A stretch of DNA of 64,000 nt from Siphonodentalium dalli (Eukaryota; Mollusca; Scaphopoda; Gadilida; Siphonodentaliidae), in NCBI GenBank assembly GCA_032622095.1, contig CP136068.1, forward strand, positions 182,224,796 to 182,288,795. Reading direction: 5' to 3'. Numbering within the stretch: the first letter of the stretch is position 1; the number at the start of each line of letters is the position of its first letter. This document shows, in pieces, positions 35,441-46,955 of this stretch. The notes under the pieces were generated by a model. The model was not told the DNA's origin, searched no databases, and saw nothing but the letters and a program-made list of their open reading frames with translations. A program made the translations under genes and the position numbers.

Positions 35441-36059
35441 CTAGGGAGAGCTGTCGTGGATTGTAAATTCAACTGTTGCTGGGTCCAGGGCATCGGCTTC
35501 TGAATAGATGATTCTATAATGGGCTAACTGTTGCTCCGCTTTATTAAACTTGTAGTTTCTGCCTTGGTTAGATTCCGCCAGGACCCTTTCCTTAAGCTCT
35601 TCAATCAGCTGATCGACGTATGGTGGTACTCTCTCACTGGGGGGGTGAAGACTCCGGGCCGTAGTACATCGGCGTCTTCGGGACGGTGTGGGTGTCCCCC
35701 TCAGTATGTGGAGCTGGTGGTGTCTCCATCTGTACCATGAAGTCATCTGTCCTCGGCGGCAGGGACCTCCGGAGTAGGTCCGGTGTCCCTGTTTCCGCTG
35801 GTGGTGGTGATCTCTGTGGCGACGACGGTTGGTTGCTGGTGTCGACCCGAGGCCAAGTGGCGGGAGCTGGGCGTCTCTCAGCTCCCTGTTGCCATCTGGC
35901 CTTCCTGTCGGCGTCCCTTTCCTCCTCGATGGATTTCTTCTTCTTTGTCCTTGATGAAATCCTCCAGTTGGTCTGGTCAGCCCCAGTCCGGTGGAGTCCG
36001 GACGGTCCTTCCAGGCCACGACCGGTAGAGCGTTCTACCGGAGTGACCTGGATGTCCAA
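35441..36059 (-). pseudogene. Basic/proline-rich ORF broken by a frameshift at a C7 run, family unknown
   Basis: One frame opens at ATG 36059 and ends at 35634. A second frame spans 36019-35441. Protein-like text runs from the first frame (basic KKKKSIEEERDADRKARWQQ region, then a Pro/Ser/Thr-rich middle with DDFMVQMETPPAPH) into the second (YVDQLIEELKERVLAES, then FNKAEQQLAHYRIIYSEADA). The switch falls at a run of seven C on the minus strand near 35637-35643, where a single-base change would join them. Composition is GC-richer than the surroundings. The N-terminal part looks disordered and the C-terminal part helical. It lies 150 bp upstream of the LEQRFG-repeat ORFs in the same orientation, so the two may belong to one old element. 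Confidence 0.4.
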
Positions 36060-36106
36060 AACAACTTCCAGTCGACCCCTGTTAGCATAAACACAGTACC
36101 CGGAGT

Positions 36107-36315
36107 AACTCGAGCGTTACATCAGAAACAAAAAGAATCGTAGAGCCAAGCAACACCATGAGAAAGTAATATCTCGCTCCAGTTTGTACAACTCGCCTGA
36201 ACACAAATTAAATCAGGCTATGGAGTTGATACGAAATTTCTCCTACCACCCTCTATCTAATGATGAAATTATGGTTCTGGGCTTGGGCCTCACCTCACAC
36301 CAACGTCTAAGATAA
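36107..36315 (+). pseudogene. Isolated Penelope-like N-terminal motif fragment
   Basis: A plus-strand frame without stops from about 36107 to a TAA at 36313-36315 encodes a basic start (NKKNRRAKQHHEK), then LNQAMELIRNFSYHPLSNDE and IMVLGLGLTSHQ. The N-L/F-S-x4-L-x2-[DE]E-x3-L-x2-GL pattern resembles the conserved block upstream of the reverse transcriptase fingers in Penelope-like elements. No reverse transcriptase core follows here, and the element at 45-47 kb is on the other strand. It is either a lone fragment or a captured exon. Confidence 0.35.
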
Positions 36316-37234
36316 ACATAATTGGTATATTGCAAGAGTGTACGTTTTTTGAGCGCAGTTTCCTTGCAGAATAATCATGGATATTGACACAGCCGATAAT
36401 CCACTTTATGGGTGTCCAGACATTTATCAAACAGATTCGGGTGTACTCCTTTGTCACAGCAGGGCACTGTCCGATGCCGAGCGCTATGCGATAAGATTGC
36501 GCCTACACATATGGCGTCGATCGAGGGTGACCTAACACGGTAATTGATACCAAATGTCGCTACGATCAAACAAGCTTGATCATGGCACATCTATGTCGAT
36601 ATCACAGCCGTGCCATCAAATGCGCATCAATCATAGGAATCTTCCTATGTCTGGCTGTTGGCATATTTTGAGATCCAGCACATCAGTGCCGTATTAATTG
36701 GTTCTTTGATTCCATTACATAATACCCTGGTGCCTATATCGCATATGTCTCCCCATAATTAATTCTGGCTACCCGAGATTACGGTTTAACGCAGACTTAG
36801 CCAACCGTGGTTTATTTGCATGGGTATCAAACATGTACACCTGCACATCTATACCAAGCTGTCTGCCGCACAAGGTCTATAATTGAACCATATCTTTGTT
36901 ACATATACAGGCACAATGTGCATCAAGGCTACATGCACTATTCTTCTGTGACGTTAAAGTCGAGCTACTGTTGAAGCATCGGGCCTTCCTCACCTGAATA
37001 GCACGAGGCAGCATGTTCGAATGCACTCGCACTCACTCGTACACTTCTCCTACAGTGTATACAGACCCGATTGACCTGCATCCCTGATGAGACGAAGGTC
37101 ATTAAACATATCTGTCGAAACAATAAATGGACCCATGAAAACACTTATGGTGATACATGTTCTGCTCGTTTGAATATTTGCCCTATATACGAGCTCAAAG
37201 CGATATGGCCATTTTATTGTCGGGTGCCGACCAG

Positions 37235-37346
37235 CATTGGGGTTCTGCTGTGTCAGACAGTAGATAGAAAAGGATTTCATTTATACACACCATTGGGTTC
37301 TGCTGTGTCAGACAGTAGATAGAAAAGGATTTCATTTCTACACACT
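37235..37346 (+). repeat. 56-bp perfect-looking tandem duplication
   Basis: ATTGGGGTTCTGCTGTGTCA ... GGATTTCATTTATACACAC is repeated at once (second unit from 37292), with about two differences. The frame on the minus strand ending at 37277 runs into it. Confidence 0.9.
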
Positions 37347-37806
37347 AGCGAGTCGACTGGAAACAGCTCAGCGCGTGCAAAAGCTCGGTGGGGATTATAG
37401 GTGAATCCATTGTCCACCGAGCCTTCGACAAAGAACTCCCGGCAAGCTGCACTGGCTTCGTGTGTCAAGCACTCGTGCGACCGTCCCAGTTAGTGTGCAT
37501 ATCCAGTGAGTCATTCTGGGGTTTTATATAAGGATCTTTTGGTCGTACCCCCCTCTCATCACCCCTGGTCTTTCGCACTTCAGCAATCAATTTTACTCTT
37601 TCCTGAGCATATATGGACACGTCATTTGTCCTAGTTGAGGGGATAGCCGATACATCTTTGCCGGGGGTGGCTGACTGGATGTCACCATGTGATATAGGGG
37701 CCTCCGATTTATCCTCATCGCTACTGACTTCCAGTTTTGATAAAACAAAATTGCCCCGGGAGAGGTGTGTATACCTGTCGTCGGATTGTGAACTATTACT
37801 GCCCAT
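37277..37806 (-). pseudogene. Decayed ORF pair, family unknown
   Basis: ATG at 37806 opens a 113-codon Ser/Asp-rich frame (starts MGSNSSQSDDRYTHLS, later SKLEVSSDEDKSEAPIS, ending near DPYIKPQNDSLDMHTNWDG). Its stop at 37465-37467 overlaps a second frame that continues with THEASAACREFFVEGSVDNG down to 37277. A one-base slip would explain the change. Acidic, probably disordered N-terminus. It is in the same orientation as the ORFs at 34.5-36.06 kb. No domain recognised. Confidence 0.35.
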
Positions 37807-38478
37807 TCCCGACTTCTCTGGATTGTAGCGTTTATTTATCAGGTCCTCCTCCGGATGAACTATATTGCTATCCGGGGTGTCATGGCATAACCCGATTGAA
37901 CAGTTGGGTCTATGTTCGGTGGAGGGAATTCTTTATACTCTGCCATTCTGTTTTCTGGACTTGATAGTCAATACAATTTTTTTTTATTCACGACCCTGTG
38001 TTTAGTAGCGAAAACATATGTCGGTATCCTGCAAATTACTTGCATTAGTTCATGTCGGCACACATTTTATAAGGCCTGAAATGTTCAACAACAAATTTAC
38101 TGTTTCAGTATCACAACATGCCTGCTGGCATGGGTTAGTGATCTCCACACACGTGTAATTTGCATCAGCTTGAGTGATATAATCTTGCCGACGGCTAGGG
38201 TCCTAAATCCACCCAACCACGTGCCTATCGATAGCAAACATTCATATACACTCTTAGTTGTGCAAAGAGAAACAGAGTAATGGCGAGAGGAAGCACCCAA
38301 GTCTCATGCCAACGTTTCGTCTGTTTAAAATTTGCTGTGAAACAGATGGTTAACAGTGCGACAAATAATGGTAAAACACATAAACATGTGATTCCTTATA
38401 CATTCAAAACATTCATGTTTCTAAATAAATTGTTTGTCGGAATATTCGCGTCCGCGGTTAATCAATGTGATTTCTGAA

Positions 38479-38515
38479 GCGCGTCCCACGTTACATGATA
38501 ACGGGTCCTCGTTAC
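38479..38515 (-). repeat. Right inner copy of the bipartite motif
   Basis: Read on the minus strand: GTAACGAGGACCCG, 8 bp, then GTAACGTGGGACGCGC. Inverse orientation relative to the left copies. Confidence 0.75.
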
Positions 38516-38867
38516 TCGTTGATAATGCTAACTATTCGAATTGCTGGAAACTGGTTACTTGGCGGTGGTTGTGTTGCTTATATTTCAATGACAGGGATCC
38601 CGGCGGTACCTCAACGTCATGAATTGCTCAGATTTGCACGTGATCACATTATGTTTTGGGTCAATTTGCGTGCAATTTTAGGGTTTTGCAACAACTTTCC
38701 TCTTTATACATTAATTGTGGACACGTTGACATCAATTTAGCACCCACAGATTTAGACTAATATTGTGCCAAAACACTACGCACACTAAAACATTGGTAGA
38801 TTAATTTTAAAGACCTTTACTCAACGTTTTTCTTGACCAGCCCGAGACAATTTCTTCACACGGAAAT

Positions 38868-38917
38868 CGCGTCCGTCGTTACTTATCCGGGTCCTCGTTA
38901 CACGGATGACCAGCGTG
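38868..38917 (-). repeat. Right outer inverted arm
   Basis: Near-perfect reverse complement of 33200-33249 (GTCCGTCGTTACTTATCCGG, GTCCTCGTTAC, GACCAGCGT). With the left arm it encloses 5.7 kb. Confidence 0.85.
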
Positions 38918-39280
38918 GTATGGGAAAAGTGAGGATGTAATCCAGTTGGAGATGATTGGATACAATTGTATACAGATAATGTTGTTGTTTACGTCATTGA
39001 TACGCCCGTCGCCGTGATATGACAAACGATCTGGTGGGGATACATTTCGCACTCAGTAAGGTTTCAATGCTTTTCACGAAATTTACACAAATGACAGCGT
39101 TATCGAAATCGCTTTGTTTTCGAGATAAATGTTTAAACCGCGTCAAATATTTTAATATGTTCACGATGACTGAGTTCCTGTTTTCAACGCAAAAGTGGAT
39201 TTATGAACAAAATACATTTGTTATGGCGCATATAAGTTCAGTTCTAGGACCATTGTATTCAGGACATTCCAATAAGTAAT

Positions 39281-39410
39281 GATGTGCTGTTTCTATTTTG
39301 CCACAATGGCTGGGAGGGGACGTTTTAATGTGATCACTCAATAGGTCATAGTTCAAACTACTGCATTTCAATCTTAAGCGAGAATGGAGTACTTGTGATA
39401 TGCGACACTT
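39281..39410 (-). repeat. Dispersed repeat, inverse copy of 26455-26595
   Basis: Shares CTATTTTGCCA, GACGTTTTAA, ATCACTCAATA and CTTAAGCGAGAATGGAGTA with the reverse complement of 26455-26595. Lies just upstream of a copy of another repeat (39425). Confidence 0.6.
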
Positions 39411-39424
39411 ACTGTGGTAAGAGT

Positions 39425-39655
39425 AAATAAAATGTGTTGTTGTTGTAACTTGGGGTCTGTAAGCCCGAACATGTCTTCGATCACTTAAGCAATGTCCTCG
39501 GGCTAAATTTTCAGCAAACGAGTCATGTTGGTTCCCATTATGATCAGTTTGAGAAATATGGTAAAGTTCTTAAAAAAAATATGTAATTTTTTCGACCAAA
39601 AACATGTTTGGGGAGGGGTATCTAAAATCCATTATTTCGCAAACCCTACTACATT
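39425..39655 (+). repeat. Dispersed repeat 'GTTGTTGTTGTAACTTGG', copy 3
   Basis: Collinear with 28805-29035: TGTTGTTGTTGTAACTTGGG, GTCTGTAAGCCCGAAC, CCCATTATGATCA, CATGTTTGGGGAGGGGTA and TCGCAAACC. Confidence 0.65.
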
Positions 39656-39772
39656 TACATTAACTTCTTTCTTAATATACTTGTCTGATAACTGCTACAC
39701 CATACTGATTAAATATTTCGGCATTATAGAAATAAATATTTAAATGAATCATTAATTTCTGGAAAATTTCTG

Positions 39773-39840
39773 GTGGGTATCGTTCATCGTCGATTTGACA
39801 GTAGCCACCACCAATTCCGTTATTTTTCACTTTCATTTTC
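39773..39840 (-). repeat. Inverse copy of 3470-3530
   Basis: GGTGGGTATCGTTCATCGTC followed by GATTTGACAGTAGCCACCAC is the reverse complement of text at 3470-3530, with few changes. A short dispersed repeat. Confidence 0.65.
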
Positions 39841-40440
39841 GTGTGCAATATCTGTTTCTTCCTTAAAAACAGTTGGTTTTAACTTGTTCTACCGTGGGTA
39901 GGGGTATCTTGAAAACTAGAGCTCTTTTTCAATTTGGCCGCTGCACTATTGTTCCAGATTTTTGAAAACAAATGTTATTAAGTACTTATACTTTGATGTT
40001 GCAAACTTTGTGTGGGACTTTAAATGGATTGGGTTGCTATACCTCAGTGGATGTTTTAGGGACGCCCGAATGTGAGGGGAACCGTCCCCGCCAATGCAGC
40101 CCCGTCCGTCCCTGCCAACGTCCAAACCTAATGTTGGCACAACGTCGTACTATTAGTGGAATGCACATTTGGTTCGACGTCGGTTCAACGGCATTGGCTC
40201 GACGTTGAACCACCGTCGATTCAACGACATGATTCGACATTGCGCCACCAAGAACGTCCAGTGTTGAGTTCCTACGGTTGCCCAACGATGAGAACGACCT
40301 TTGTCTGTTCAATGTGCGGTATGAATCCGCAAATTTCGTTAACTGGAAAGCGTGTTCTTCCTTATGTGATGCTATTTTCAACTTTAAGCCTGTAATATAC
40401 CGAAGTTCGGAATAGTTAGCTATATATATATATATATATA

Positions 40441-42994
40441 TCTATATTTGCGAATGTCTGTCTGTCTGTCTGTCTGTCTGTGTTCTATAGAAATTCACAG
40501 GGGACCATCTAGATGATGCCAAAGGGGTCTACTAGGAGAAACTTTTTACGAGAAAGATAATGGTCGGGGTTAAAATTTTATAAAGTGACGCCGTTGTTGT
40601 CAGGGGCAGAAAAGGGGGAGGGGCAGAACAAAAAATTGTCGGCGATTATATATAATCATCCCCATAATATGAGGAATCTAATGGTGTGTTTTAAATATGG
40701 TAAAAGTCGCGCCGTTCGCGTCAGGGGTGCCCGGAAGGGGGAGGGGCAAAATATTTTTCTGTCGCCGATTGCCACGAAACTTACATATAATCATCCCCAT
40801 GATATGAAGAATCCAACGGTGTGGTTTAAATATGTCAAAAGTGGCGTCGTTCGAGTCAGATTTGCACGAAAGGGGAGAGGGGCACCAAAATTTATCAAAC
40901 TAATTTTAGCGCCGATTTCCACCAAATTGATATATATTCTTCTTCATGATACAAGGAATCTAATTGTGCGATTTAAAAACACCAAATTGTTGTCGTTTGG
41001 ACGAGAGATAGGGAGGGGTGGGCACTAAATTTGATAATAATTGGTTTAGTCGCCGATTGCCACCACACTTATACAAAAGCATCCCCATGGTATGAGGAGT
41101 ATAATGGTGTGGCTTATAGCTGTCAAGTGTGGCCTCATTCGAGTCAGAGGTGTATTGAAAGGGACAGGGGCACCAACATTGATGCACAATTGTGTTGGCG
41201 CCAATTTCCACCAAATTGATACACGTTCTTATCCATGATACGAGGAATCTGATTGTGTGATTTAAAGACGCCATAGTGGTGCTGTTTAGGTGAGAGATGG
41301 GGAGGGAGGGATTGACATAAAATTTGATTTAAAAAAACGCATAGTCGCCGATTATCACCAAACTTATAAACAATCATCAACATGATATCAGGAGTGTAAT
41401 TGTGTGGATTACGGATGTCACAAGTGGGCCCATTCGAGTCAGTGGTGCATAGAGATGAGAGGGACATTATATATATATATGTTTAGTGCCAATTTCCACC
41501 AGATTGATACATATTCTTCTCCGTGATACGAGGAATCTTATCGTGTGGTTTAGACACAACAAATTGGTGCCCTATGGGTGAGAGATATGGGGAACTTCAA
41601 TTTGATACGAATTTGTATACTCGCCAATTTTAACCAATTTCATATATATGCATCTCTAATCTCCAATGAGTCTGAGTGTGTGCAGCTTGAGTCCGAAATA
41701 GGGACGGGAGGGTCACCAAAAACTGATACAACATATTTTTAGTACCAATTACCATCAAATTCAGACACGTTCTTCTCAAATGATACAATAAATCAAATTG
41801 TGCTGTCTGTCTGTCTTTCTGTCTGTCTGTGTGTTATATATATAACTTCACGCGGTACAACCGAAGAGGCAAAAGCTGATACAAATATATTTGGCACTAA
41901 TTTCCAACAAATTCATACATGTTGTTATCTAATGATATACCATGAATTAAATCACATTTGGTGTCGTTTGCGTCACGGATGGCGAGCGGATATGCACTAT
42001 CATAGATAAGATTGCTATTCGCCGATATCCAGATATAAGTTATATATAGTCACCCAGGCCATCCCCATATCATTTTAAGGAGACTTGGGCGTCCACATTT
42101 CACAATCCCGACAAATGGTAACCCACTTATAAGTCACTTGAACAATTATATCTTCTTAATTGTCATATTTATATGGGGATGGCAATCAGGACATTCACAC
42201 AATGAGCTAGCAAAAAGAGATACATAGAAGAAGCATTAAACGTATATTTATCATTCTATTGAAGATATACATATATTCGTGCAAACTGAGAGACCTCGAA
42301 CCGTCAGAGGATTGCATATATATTATAACAAAATTGAGTCTGTTCCATTCCATACAGTTTCCACAAAAAAAGTAACAATTTTCAGGATATATGGAAGGCC
42401 TGTTCAAAAATAGTGGCACAGTGTGAAGTCATATGTAGTTTCTTCTGATATAAAATAAAATGCAGTTAGTAGCACATGACTTTTCAGGATCCTCCCAATA
42501 CTGACATATATTTAGCCAATATATAGCACCATGAACAGAGGAGCACCTGGAAATGTATTTAAAACATCTGTATCTTCATGGAGATATGATAGCCAGGTAT
42601 CCTCGAGACCTTAGTCCAACCCACTAGATTGATTGATGCATCTCAATATGTAAAACCCAATTGTCATCTTTTATTTATTATGCGAACTATAATGTCTTTA
42701 TGATGTCCATGTATCATATTATAACGTCTGACGTACACGCAGTTGTAAATAAATAAATACTTCATTATTGGTGGAACGGATTAATCGCGATAAACAGAAT
42801 GACAATTGACAAGGTGGGCCACTACTTATATTCATGCTGTAATAATCATGTTTTGTGATGCTATTTGAATATACAATTTATGAGAAAACGTATAGCACTT
42901 TGAACAAGAGTGTTCTCTATTCCCAACAAATATCCACAGCATACAGATGGTTTCACATCGCATTAACCTGGGCAACGCCGGGTAACCCTGCTAG
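40441..42994 (+). mobile_element. Helitron family A, copy 3 (best delimited)
   Basis: The 5' end TCTATATTTGCGAATG follows a (TA)n run; the next bases are (TCTG)n. The 3' end is CCTGGGCAACGCCGGGTAAC, CCTG, then CTAG at 42991-42994, followed by TATA. Length 2554 bp. It has a single copy of the region that is triplicated in copy 1: the internal junction partner CGTTCTTCTCAAATG lies near 41770-41785. The interior holds many TTTGGTGG/CGCCGATT-type words. The 147-codon frame at 40585 runs through these repeats and has no domain. Non-autonomous. Confidence 0.8.
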
Positions 42995-43010
42995 TATATA
43001 TATATATATC

Positions 43011-43575
43011 GGGTCTGCCTAATTTTTGCATGCCAGTCACAACTAGTTATCTTGCGATTTAATTGTTAACACATCTCCTTGTTCAACGGATTTAGTTTGT
43101 CTTTTGTTTATAAAATGATGGGATTGAAAAAAATGTTGAAAAGGGCATTTCCGCCCCGATAATTTTGAGACATGAATATTCGATCGATATACAGTTTCAT
43201 CATTGTGCGGTCTTTTTTCAATCCCGAAATTTGTACTCAATTTCGATGTATACACCAGATTTTTCGATGTTTTAATGACATTTGACCTGTTATCTTCTTT
43301 TTTGCTGCATCCTATACATAAAAATGCAAAAACCAGAAAAGTTTATTTTTTCAAGACCGCTGTGGATGTTTCGACCGCACAATGATGAAATTATATATCG
43401 ACAGAATATACATGTCTCAAAACTAACGGGGCTGAAATGCCTTTAACATTTTTTTTTTCAATCCCATAATTTTATAGACAAAAGACAACCTACATCGGTT
43501 GAACAAGGAGAGGTGTTAACAATTAAAGCCCCAGATAACTAGTTGTGACTGACATGCAAAAAGTAGGCAGACCGG
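43011..43575. mobile_element. Fold-back DNA element with ~200-bp arms
   Basis: The left arm begins GGTCTGCCTAATTTTTGCAT and includes GTCACAACTAGTTATC, CACATCTCCTTGTTCAAC, GGGCATTTCCGCCCCGATAA and CATCATTGTGCGGTC. The right arm repeats all of these in inverse order, ending ATGCAAAAAGTAGGCAGACC. The central loop is about 150 bp. The arms carry matched and unmatched changes. No transposase was recognised. It sits 17 bp from the 3' end of Helitron A copy 3. Confidence 0.85.
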
Positions 43576-43629
43576 ATTTGGTCTGCATAATGTCACAGTC
43601 TGCCTAATGATGGTCAATGGTCCTCTTAG

Positions 43630-43823
43630 AATTAGGCAGACCTGAGAATTTTTATATTTCATATTACTTGAGGAATCGCAAATTCCCATTGATCACACCT
43701 TGGTGGTCACATTTAGAACAAAACTAGAGAAAGATTGTTTAAAATTGAGCGGTTTTAAAGTGTTTTGTATATGTCTGCCTAATGACGGCAATAGGGTCAT
43801 GTCTGCCTAATGCTGAAAACAGC

Positions 43824-43868
<45 letters not shown>

Positions 43869-43869
43869 C

Positions 43870-43890
<21 letters not shown>
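43630..43890. repeat. Dispersed 'ATTAGGCAGACCTGAGAATT' repeat with TA tail, copy 1
   Basis: ATTAGGCAGACCTGAGAATT, GGTCACATTTAGAACAAAAC, TTTAAAATTGAGC, TATATGTCTGCCTAATG, AGCAG/CATTATA, then (TA)n interrupted by GC. The same order occurs at 50237-50500. ATTAGGCAGAC at the start and GTCTGCCTAAT near the end form a terminal inverted repeat related to that of the adjacent fold-back element. Confidence 0.75.
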
Positions 43891-43899
<9 letters not shown>

Positions 43900-43901
<2 letters not shown>

Positions 43902-45010
43902 ATGTGTGGTATTAGCTATGTCACGATATGCAGACAGAGTAATGAGTTAGAGGCCTGGAACGTCCTATATAACATTTGGGCAGTTTAGTTGAGGCATGCA
44001 GTAAGCATATAACATTGGCTTATTTGGGCAATTTCTTTGACATAAATGGAATCGACATGTTTTAAAACCACTGAAGCCCCAATTTCCTGTGTGCACTTCA
44101 GAGGTTAACGAGATACCGGACGCACATAGCGAAAACAATTACCAACCGGTTTCAACAAAAGTTACATTTTATTATGAAACATGTACATTTTAGTCGCGTG
44201 GATATTAACGGTACTTAATAGAGTTCAAAATATAAACGGTAACACTATCTATACCTCTTATCACAAAAGTGTTGATGACAAACACCGTTATCTTTTTAGA
44301 TTTTCGCGTTGTTGTAACCACGGTATTTCGTTAAAATATATGAGATCAAGATACGAAATTACGACTCCATGAGTTTTTTCAAGCTGCTGAGTTCGTTTCT
44401 GACATAAAAACAGTACTCAAACATTTCTATAGACAAGTAAAATAAATCGCGCTAGTATACTATACACACATTTCGACAGATTGTTTGAGAGTGTTCCTAA
44501 TTTAGTGTGCTCAGATATATATTATATTACAATATGATTTACCCATCATCCACTTATGTATTGTTTACACCGTTGATCCCCTGACGACTGCATTCCGGCA
44601 GTGGAGTGGTCTATTAAACCACATCCAACAAACGTAACACTGTGGGGTAATTATATCGAAAAACGCTGGCCGTGTCCAGTCGTAGGCCAATGTTCCCCAA
44701 ATATATAATTACTTTCCACTGTACAATATATCTTTGATATACATAGATATATGTTGTATATCGATAAATACAATTTTATATTTGGCTGTCCGAATCTTAT
44801 GCGTATCTTATACTGGTATCGATTCTGATAATACAAACATATGTCCAAAATAAAAATGTGTTTTACATTAAAACAAAGTCTACTTAATACCATGAATGTA
44901 CCTATCCCAGATATAGCATGCCAAAAATCAGTTGCAAATATCTGCTAGATTAATTATAGAAAACCAAAAACTGCTGACGAACAACGACAAACAATGTAAG
45001 TCAGACTACA
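43900..45010. other. No gene recognised
   Basis: Short AT-rich frames only (63-80 codons), with no domain. (TG)n follows the TA tract at 43886. Confidence 0.4.
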
Positions 45011-45243
45011 TTGAACTTAGATTTTGAATACATTGTTGATGCAGACATCCATAGATATATATATATATATATATATATTTCACAGTTTAAAGTAACGTGT
45101 GCACAGTATTATATATTGTCCACGAATAACATAAGCCAAGTCTATAGAAAATTTATTAATTTAAATAAAATGTCTATAGGCCTTTCGTGGCATTGCCACT
45201 TTTCAATAGACGATAAATTGATTATGGCGTCATAGTGTCAAGG

Positions 45244-46955
45244 GAGATAACTCAGCTTCACACAAGTCATTTCCTGGGCGCATTTAGCTTGCTTCGGAAG
45301 TGATCAATGTAGAAATCGTCCTTCCGGGTTCGGCGTATTCTGTTTGCTGAGAACAGTTTTTGGAATGGGTAGATCGAATATTCATTCTTTCCACATTCAT
45401 CCAAATGTTCACTCAGTGCAATTTTGCGATATTCTGGTTGCTTTATCTGTTGTCTATGGATTCGCGTTCTTTCTCGTAATTTACTGCCTGTTTCTCCGAT
45501 ATAACTTTCCGAACATCCATGACAGACAATACAATATATAATATCTTCCGAGTTACAGTCCATAGATATATTCGGATAGATTGTCATTCCATTTTTTAAT
45601 GTCAGTGACCATCATGTGTGAAGGTAATTGCGTGTGCCACACCGTTTGTCACCACATTTACTGACTATGTGATTTGGAATCCCATCAGTTGTGAACTTTG
45701 CTTTCGTCAATATTTTTTTCAGATTTTTCGGTTGGCGTTTGCTAGGTAGAATGTCATCTGATTTTATTATAGAATTAATTTTTTCACTTTTCTGTATGAT
45801 GGGGAAGAGTTGTTTTGCAACTGTAGCCATATCATCATGGTGAGGGTTATGTGTGGAAATAATCGGAATTGGGTCTGGCTTTGGTTCTGGTGACCTCTCT
45901 GCGCGTAGCTCCGCGATTGGAATGGCTCTTGCGCGTTCTATGCCATCCTGTATTAGTTTCTGCGGATAGTTCTGTTTTTTTAGAAAAGCATTTAGTTCAG
46001 AGAGTCTGTGATCACGTTGCTTGTTTTGGCTGACAATTGTGCATACCCGTCTTGCAAGGCATGTCATTAGTAAGGCATGTTGCGCTTAGTATGCGACGGG
46101 TGACACGAATGGAAGTCTAGATATTGGTGTGTATCTGTTATTTTGTAGAATATATCCGTTTGTAATTTGTTTTTGTCAGCCAAAACAAGTACATATAGAA
46201 AGGTCAATTTCTCACGGCTCCGTTCTGAGGAACTGGTTGAGGGTCTCTTCAGATTCTTCCCATATAATAAAGCAGTCATCCAGATATCTTTTCCAGGTGT
46301 GGATAATATGGTCACTGATGTTAGTCGGGAAAGTTTCCTTTGCGTGTATATACAGTTGGTGTTCGAAATATCCCATCACTAAATGTGAGTAGGTTGGGGC
46401 CATTTTTGTACCCATAGCAGTACCTTTAACTTGGAGGAAATATCGCTCATCAAAGAAAAATTATTATTTTCTAAAACGATGTTCACTGCGTTTAGAATAA
46501 AATCCTCACTGACGCGATGGTCCAGTATGTCATTATGTCCCTTCATCCAAAATATAAGTGCGTCCTTTCCAAGTGAATGGGGGATGCATGAATATAAATT
46601 TGTAACATCACAGCTCACTAGTATCGACCCTTCTTTTATTTCACGTGTTAATTTACGGATAAAGTCCATGTTATCTCCGAGGAAGCTCGGTATTTTTCCA
46701 CAGAGGGGTTTGAGGATAATGTCTACAAAGTTACTCAAACGATTTGTTGGGCTGTTTTACATTGTATGCCTAAAATCTCTAAACTGCCATGAGCACGTGG
46801 TATATTTTCAGGCTTCGGAATTGCTCAAATATATAGAAGACGGTATAGTAACTGTAAATCATACACGTCGATTGCACACTATATTTAACAAATCACTGAA
46901 ATTTAAGTCAATTCCTGCGTATTTCCCAGACAGGTACCCAGGATTGTGAACGTGA
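45244..46955 (-). pseudogene. Decayed Penelope-like element: reverse transcriptase plus GIY-YIG endonuclease
   Basis: Read from 46955 to 45267 on the minus strand, the order matches Penelope-like retroelements. First comes a remnant IPKPENIPR block. Next is palm motif A (SCDVTNLYSCIPHS, about 46620-46580). Motif B (GTKMAPTYSHLVMGYFE) and the catalytic YLDD box (KRYLDDCFIIW) follow near 46400-46290. Then come THQYLDFHSCHPSHTKRNMP, LARRVCTIV, a CGDKRC pair and a GIY-YIG nuclease (IIYCIVCHGC, YIGETGSKLRERTRIH, SEHLDEC) ending at 45267. These elements reverse-transcribe RNA at a nicked chromosomal site, the nick being made by the GIY-YIG domain. Here the frame is broken near 46445, 46210-46250 and 46068, and by an in-frame TGA at about 45614 between the Cys pair and the nuclease. 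The N-terminus is missing, so it is not functional. Confidence 0.88.

Noticed and set aside
37079-37122. CTGATGA ... GTCGAAAC, resembling a hammerhead ribozyme core
   Set aside because: A weak helix II is possible (GACG/TGTC), but no helix III with a GUH cleavage site follows GAAAC, and no helix I partner was found for either topology.
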